7,223 nt of DNA, taken from Acidimicrobiales bacterium. GTDB taxonomy: Bacteria > Actinomycetota > Acidimicrobiia > Acidimicrobiales > SHLQ01. Shown here piece after piece: positions 5,506-7,223 of this stretch. Made by a program: the position numbers and the translations under genes. Numbering within the stretch: the first letter of the stretch is position 1; each line of letters opens with the position of its first letter. The stretch is from contig JABDJW010000033.1 in the NCBI GenBank assembly GCA_013002375.1, positions 1 to 7,223 of the forward strand. The letters run 5' to 3'. The notes under the pieces were generated by a model. That model was not told the origin of the DNA. It saw only the letters and a program-made list of their open reading frames with translations, and did no database searches.

Positions 5506-5784
5506 ATGACGAAGAGCGAATTGGTCGCCGAAATCGCTGGCAAGGCCGGCACGACGCAGGCTGACGCCGGCGCCGTCGTCGACGCCATGTTCGATATCGT
5601 CTGCACGCAGGTGTCCCGGGGCAACGAAGTTTCAATTCCCGGCTACATCAAGTTCTCGCAGAAGGACACCAAGGCCCGCACCGGCCGTAACCCCCGCACG
5701 GGCGAGGAAATCCACGTCCCGGCCGGCACCGCGGTGAAGATCCAGGCTGGGTCGAAGCTGAAGGCGGCCGGCAAGAACCGCTGA
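5506..5784 (+). CDS. hup: HU family DNA-binding protein
   Basis: 92 residues, the standard HU size, with no Lys/Ala-rich tail like that of mycobacterial HupB. HU dimers bind and bend DNA in the minor groove and compact the nucleoid. The N-terminal helices begin MTKSELVAEIAGKAG. The DNA-binding arm is at about 52-75, with ARTGRNPRTGEEI; the Pro in RNP is the residue that wedges between base pairs in HU/IHF. The usual GFGxF turn is replaced by IPGYIKF, and the end reads VKIQAGSKLKAA. The start is fixed by AGGAG 8 bases upstream. A strong intrinsic terminator follows 40 bases after the stop, so it appears to be transcribed alone. Confidence 0.96.
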   Translation: MTKSELVAEIAGKAGTTQADAGAVVDAMFDIVCTQVSRGNEVSIPGYIKFSQKDTKARTGRNPRTGEEIHVPAGTAVKIQAGSKLKAAGKNR

Positions 5785-5824
5785 AACACTGAGCCCGGGC
5801 CGCCAATGCGGCACGTAGTTCTAT

Positions 5825-5867
5825 CCCGAGGCGAGGTGGTTTTGGCCGCCTCGCCTCGGGCTGTTTT
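5825..5867 (+). terminator. Intrinsic terminator of the HU gene
   Basis: A 15-bp stem is formed by arms 5825-5839 and 5846-5860, perfect except for one G-T wobble. The loop is TTTTGG (5840-5845) and the stem is followed directly by CTGTTTT. This is a clear rho-independent terminator, 40 bases after the HU stop codon. Confidence 0.9.
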
Positions 5868-5870
5868 CCC

Positions 5871-5924
5871 ATGACATTGCTTTCTCGATGACACGGCTTT
5901 CTCGATGACACGGCTTTCTCGATG
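5871..5924 (+). repeat. Three tandem 17-base repeats forming overlapping mini-ORFs into the fabZ-like gene
   Basis: Copies start at 5871, 5888 and 5905. Copies 2 and 3 are identical, ATGACACGGCTTTCTCG; copy 1 differs at two bases. The array ends at the ATG of the dehydratase gene (5922), which begins ATGAC like the repeats. Each unit plus the next four bases reads as a full ORF: MTLLSR-stop, MTRLSR-stop, MTRLSR-stop. Each TGA overlaps the following ATG as ATGA, and the frame shifts at each step. The codons ACA, CTT, TCT and CGA are unlike the G/C-ending codons of neighbouring genes. The array starts 3 bases after the HU terminator's T-run. No promoter or ribosome binding site is visible before it. 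Confidence 0.85.
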
Positions 5925-6347
5925 ACGCTGCCCCAACCGGCCGAAGTGTTGCCCCACCGGGATCCCTTCCTGTTCCTGGACGGGGTCGTCGCCCTCGAGG
6001 CCGGCACGAGCGCAGCCGGCACCTGGACGGTGAGCGGCCAGGAAGCCTTCTTCGCCGGGCATTTCCCGGGCCGCCCGACCCTGCCGGGCGTGCTGCTCTG
6101 TGAGGCCATCGCCCAGCTGGGGGCGTACCTCGTGCTGTCCGACCCGGCCTACGCGGGCCGACTGCCGCTGTTCGGGGGGCTCGACAACGCCCGATTCCGG
6201 CGACAGGTCATTCCCGGCGACACCATCGATCTGGCGGTGACCGCCACCCGCATGTCGGCCCGGGCCGGCAAGGCGACCGGTACCGCCTACGTCGAAGGCG
6301 ACCTGGCCTGCTCGGCCGATCTGTTGTTCGTCATTGTCGATCCCTGA
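5922..6347 (+). CDS. fabZ: FabZ-type 3-hydroxyacyl-ACP dehydratase
   Basis: 141 residues, normal for FabZ (single hot-dog fold). The enzyme removes water from 3-hydroxyacyl-ACP in fatty acid elongation. Signatures: LPHRDPFLFLD (10-20), GHFPGRPTLPGVLLCEAIAQ (46-65) with catalytic His47 and Glu61 at the spacing seen in known FabZ enzymes, and FGGLDNARFRRQVIPGD (84-100). The ATG at 5922 is the last step of the ATGA ladder and gives the expected N-terminus. No ribosome binding site precedes it. Most actinobacteria rely on other dehydratases for their main fatty acid synthase, so a specialised acyl-ACP pathway is also possible. A fabF gene converges on it 65 bases downstream. Confidence 0.92.
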   Translation: MTLPQPAEVLPHRDPFLFLDGVVALEAGTSAAGTWTVSGQEAFFAGHFPGRPTLPGVLLCEAIAQLGAYLVLSDPAYAGRLPLFGGLDNARFRRQVIPGDTIDLAVTATRMSARAGKATGTAYVEGDLACSADLLFVIVDP

Positions 6348-6389
6348 GTTCAGGGTCGATCCGCGGCAACGGCGAACCGGATAGGTTCG
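6342..6389. terminator. Weak hairpins between convergent fabZ-like and fabF genes
   Basis: CCCTGA (6342-6347) and TCAGGG (6350-6355) wrap the fabZ-like stop codon, realistically a 5-bp stem with an AGTT loop. CGAACC (6373-6378) and GGTTCG (6384-6389) form a 6-bp stem with a 5-base loop, extendable past one G-G mismatch. No T-run follows either stem, so any terminator role is tentative. Confidence 0.3.
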
Positions 6390-6412
6390 GCGGTCTCGCG
6401 GTGGTCGGCTGG

Positions 6413-7223
6413 TCAGTCGGCGGGGCCGAGCACCAGCGTGCCGTTGTGGCCGCCGAAGCCGAAGCTGTTCGACAACGACGGGCCGGGGACCCATTCGGTT
6501 GGCTCGGTGGCCAGGTTGATCCGCGGCAGCTCGGGATCGAGGGAACGATGGCCCGCGGTCGGCGGCACGATGCGGTGTTGCATGGCCAGGATCACCGCAC
6601 AAGCCTCGAGCGCACCGGCGGCGCCGAGGGCGTGGCCGGTGACCCCCTTCGTCGACGTGACGATGGGGCCGGGGGCATCGAACAGCTTCGCCACCGCTTC
6701 GGCTTCGGCTGCGTCGTTCAGCGGCGTCGAGGTGCCGTGGGCGTTGATGTGCACGACGTCAGCGGGCGTGAGGCCGGCGTCGGTCAACGCTTGCTCCATG
6801 CAGTGCACGGCACCCGAGCCGCCGGGGGCCGGCGCGGTGATGTGGTGGGCATCGGCGGTGCTGGCCGAGCCGAGCACCTCAGCCAGGATGATGGCACCCC
6901 GTTCGACGGCGGAATCCCAATCCTCGAGCAGCAGGATGCCGGCGCCTTCGGACATGACGAAGCCGTCCCGTTCGGGGTCGAACGGACGGCTGTGACCGGA
7001 CCGCGACAGGGCGGTCATGTTGCCGAACCCGGCGATCGAGGTCGGCGTGAATGGCGCTTCGGACCCGCCGGTGAGGACCGCGTCGCACAGGCCGCTCGAG
7101 ATCAGGCGGGCGGCATTACCGATGGCATGGGTGCCGGCCGCGCATGCGGTGCACGTGTTCTCGGCCGGGCCCTGGAAGCCGTACCGCATCGAGACCGACG
7201 CGGTGGCCGCGTTGGCCATCATC
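6413..7223 (-). CDS. fabF: Beta-ketoacyl-ACP synthase II (partial, 5' end outside window)
   Basis: The last 269 or so residues of an enzyme usually about 410 long; the N-terminal third lies beyond the window. It condenses malonyl-ACP with acyl-ACP in fatty acid elongation. In visible numbering, the nucleophile is Cys27 in CTACAAGTHAIG, the two catalytic His are His162 (HINAHGTST) and His197 (KGVTGHALGAAG), and Lys192 is the conserved lysine. SNSFGFGGHNGTLV near the C-terminus is the KAS II end motif. All key residues are present, so it looks functional rather than a chain-length factor. It runs toward the fabZ-like gene, so the two are not one operon, but both act on acyl-ACP. Confidence 0.95.
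   Translation of the reverse strand, partial: MMANAATASVSMRYGFQGPAENTCTACAAGTHAIGNAARLISSGLCDAVLTGGSEAPFTPTSIAGFGNMTALSRSGHSRPFDPERDGFVMSEGAGILLLEDWDSAVERGAIILAEVLGSASTADAHHITAPAPGGSGAVHCMEQALTDAGLTPADVVHINAHGTSTPLNDAAEAEAVAKLFDAPGPIVTSTKGVTGHALGAAGALEACAVILAMQHRIVPPTAGHRSLDPELPRINLATEPTEWVPGPSLSNSFGFGGHNGTLVLGPAD

Noticed and set aside
5382..5564. Plus-strand frame starting MAQMLDFGPNFESR across the HU leader
   Set aside because: It uses AT-ending codons, runs into the HU gene out of frame, ends in low-complexity Arg-rich sequence and would occupy the HU ribosome binding site region. Chance openness is likelier.
5871..5924. CRISPR-like or iteron array
   Set aside because: The units are directly adjacent with no spacers, only three copies exist, and the ATGA overlap explains the 17-base period better.
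6541..6567. Third GGGAAC site on the plus strand
   Set aside because: No GTT follows at 18 bases and it lies inside fabF on the non-coding strand, so it is not a promoter of the proposed class.

Overview
The window is high-GC DNA with strong G/C preference at third codon positions. Its gene content (trpBA, an ECF sigma/zinc anti-sigma pair, a group II truncated haemoglobin, a short HU protein, fatty-acid synthase genes) and its repeated TANNNT -10 boxes only a few bases before start codons suggest an actinobacterium, possibly of the Acidimicrobiia type. That placement is an inference. The layout is dense: no gene-free stretch exceeds about 160 bases.

Layout from left to right. The 3' end of trpB overlaps trpA by ATGA. 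A 162-base gap follows, holding a possible 29-residue membrane peptide ORF and a promoter. Next comes a class I pyridine nucleotide-disulfide oxidoreductase, then a DUF3179 lipoprotein. These run convergently into a minus-strand operon of an ECF sigma factor and a small CHCC zinc anti-sigma factor. Divergent from the sigma gene is a small second zinc-finger gene (zf-HC2 type) that overlaps the start of a group II truncated haemoglobin gene. An HU gene with a strong ribosome binding site and a textbook terminator follows. A FabZ-type dehydratase gene comes next, preceded by three tandem 17-base repeats. The window ends inside fabF on the minus strand.

The most interesting signal is a matched pair of promoters of the kind read by SigR/SigH-type ECF sigma factors. 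GGGAAC-N18-GTT lies before the DUF3179 lipoprotein gene and GGGAAT-N18-GTT lies before the small zinc-finger gene. In both, exactly 8 bases separate GTT from the start codon, which predicts leaderless or nearly leaderless mRNAs. They flank the sigma/anti-sigma operon on both sides. The simplest reading is a local regulon in which this sigma factor drives an exported DUF3179 lipoprotein on one side and a second zinc-finger protein plus a haemoglobin on the other. The second zinc finger has His where the first Cys ligand normally sits.

The second unusual structure is the repeat before the fabZ-like gene. Each 17-base unit is a complete six-codon mini-ORF (MTLLSR, MTRLSR, MTRLSR) whose TGA overlaps the next ATG. 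This makes a four-step ATGA ladder into the dehydratase gene.
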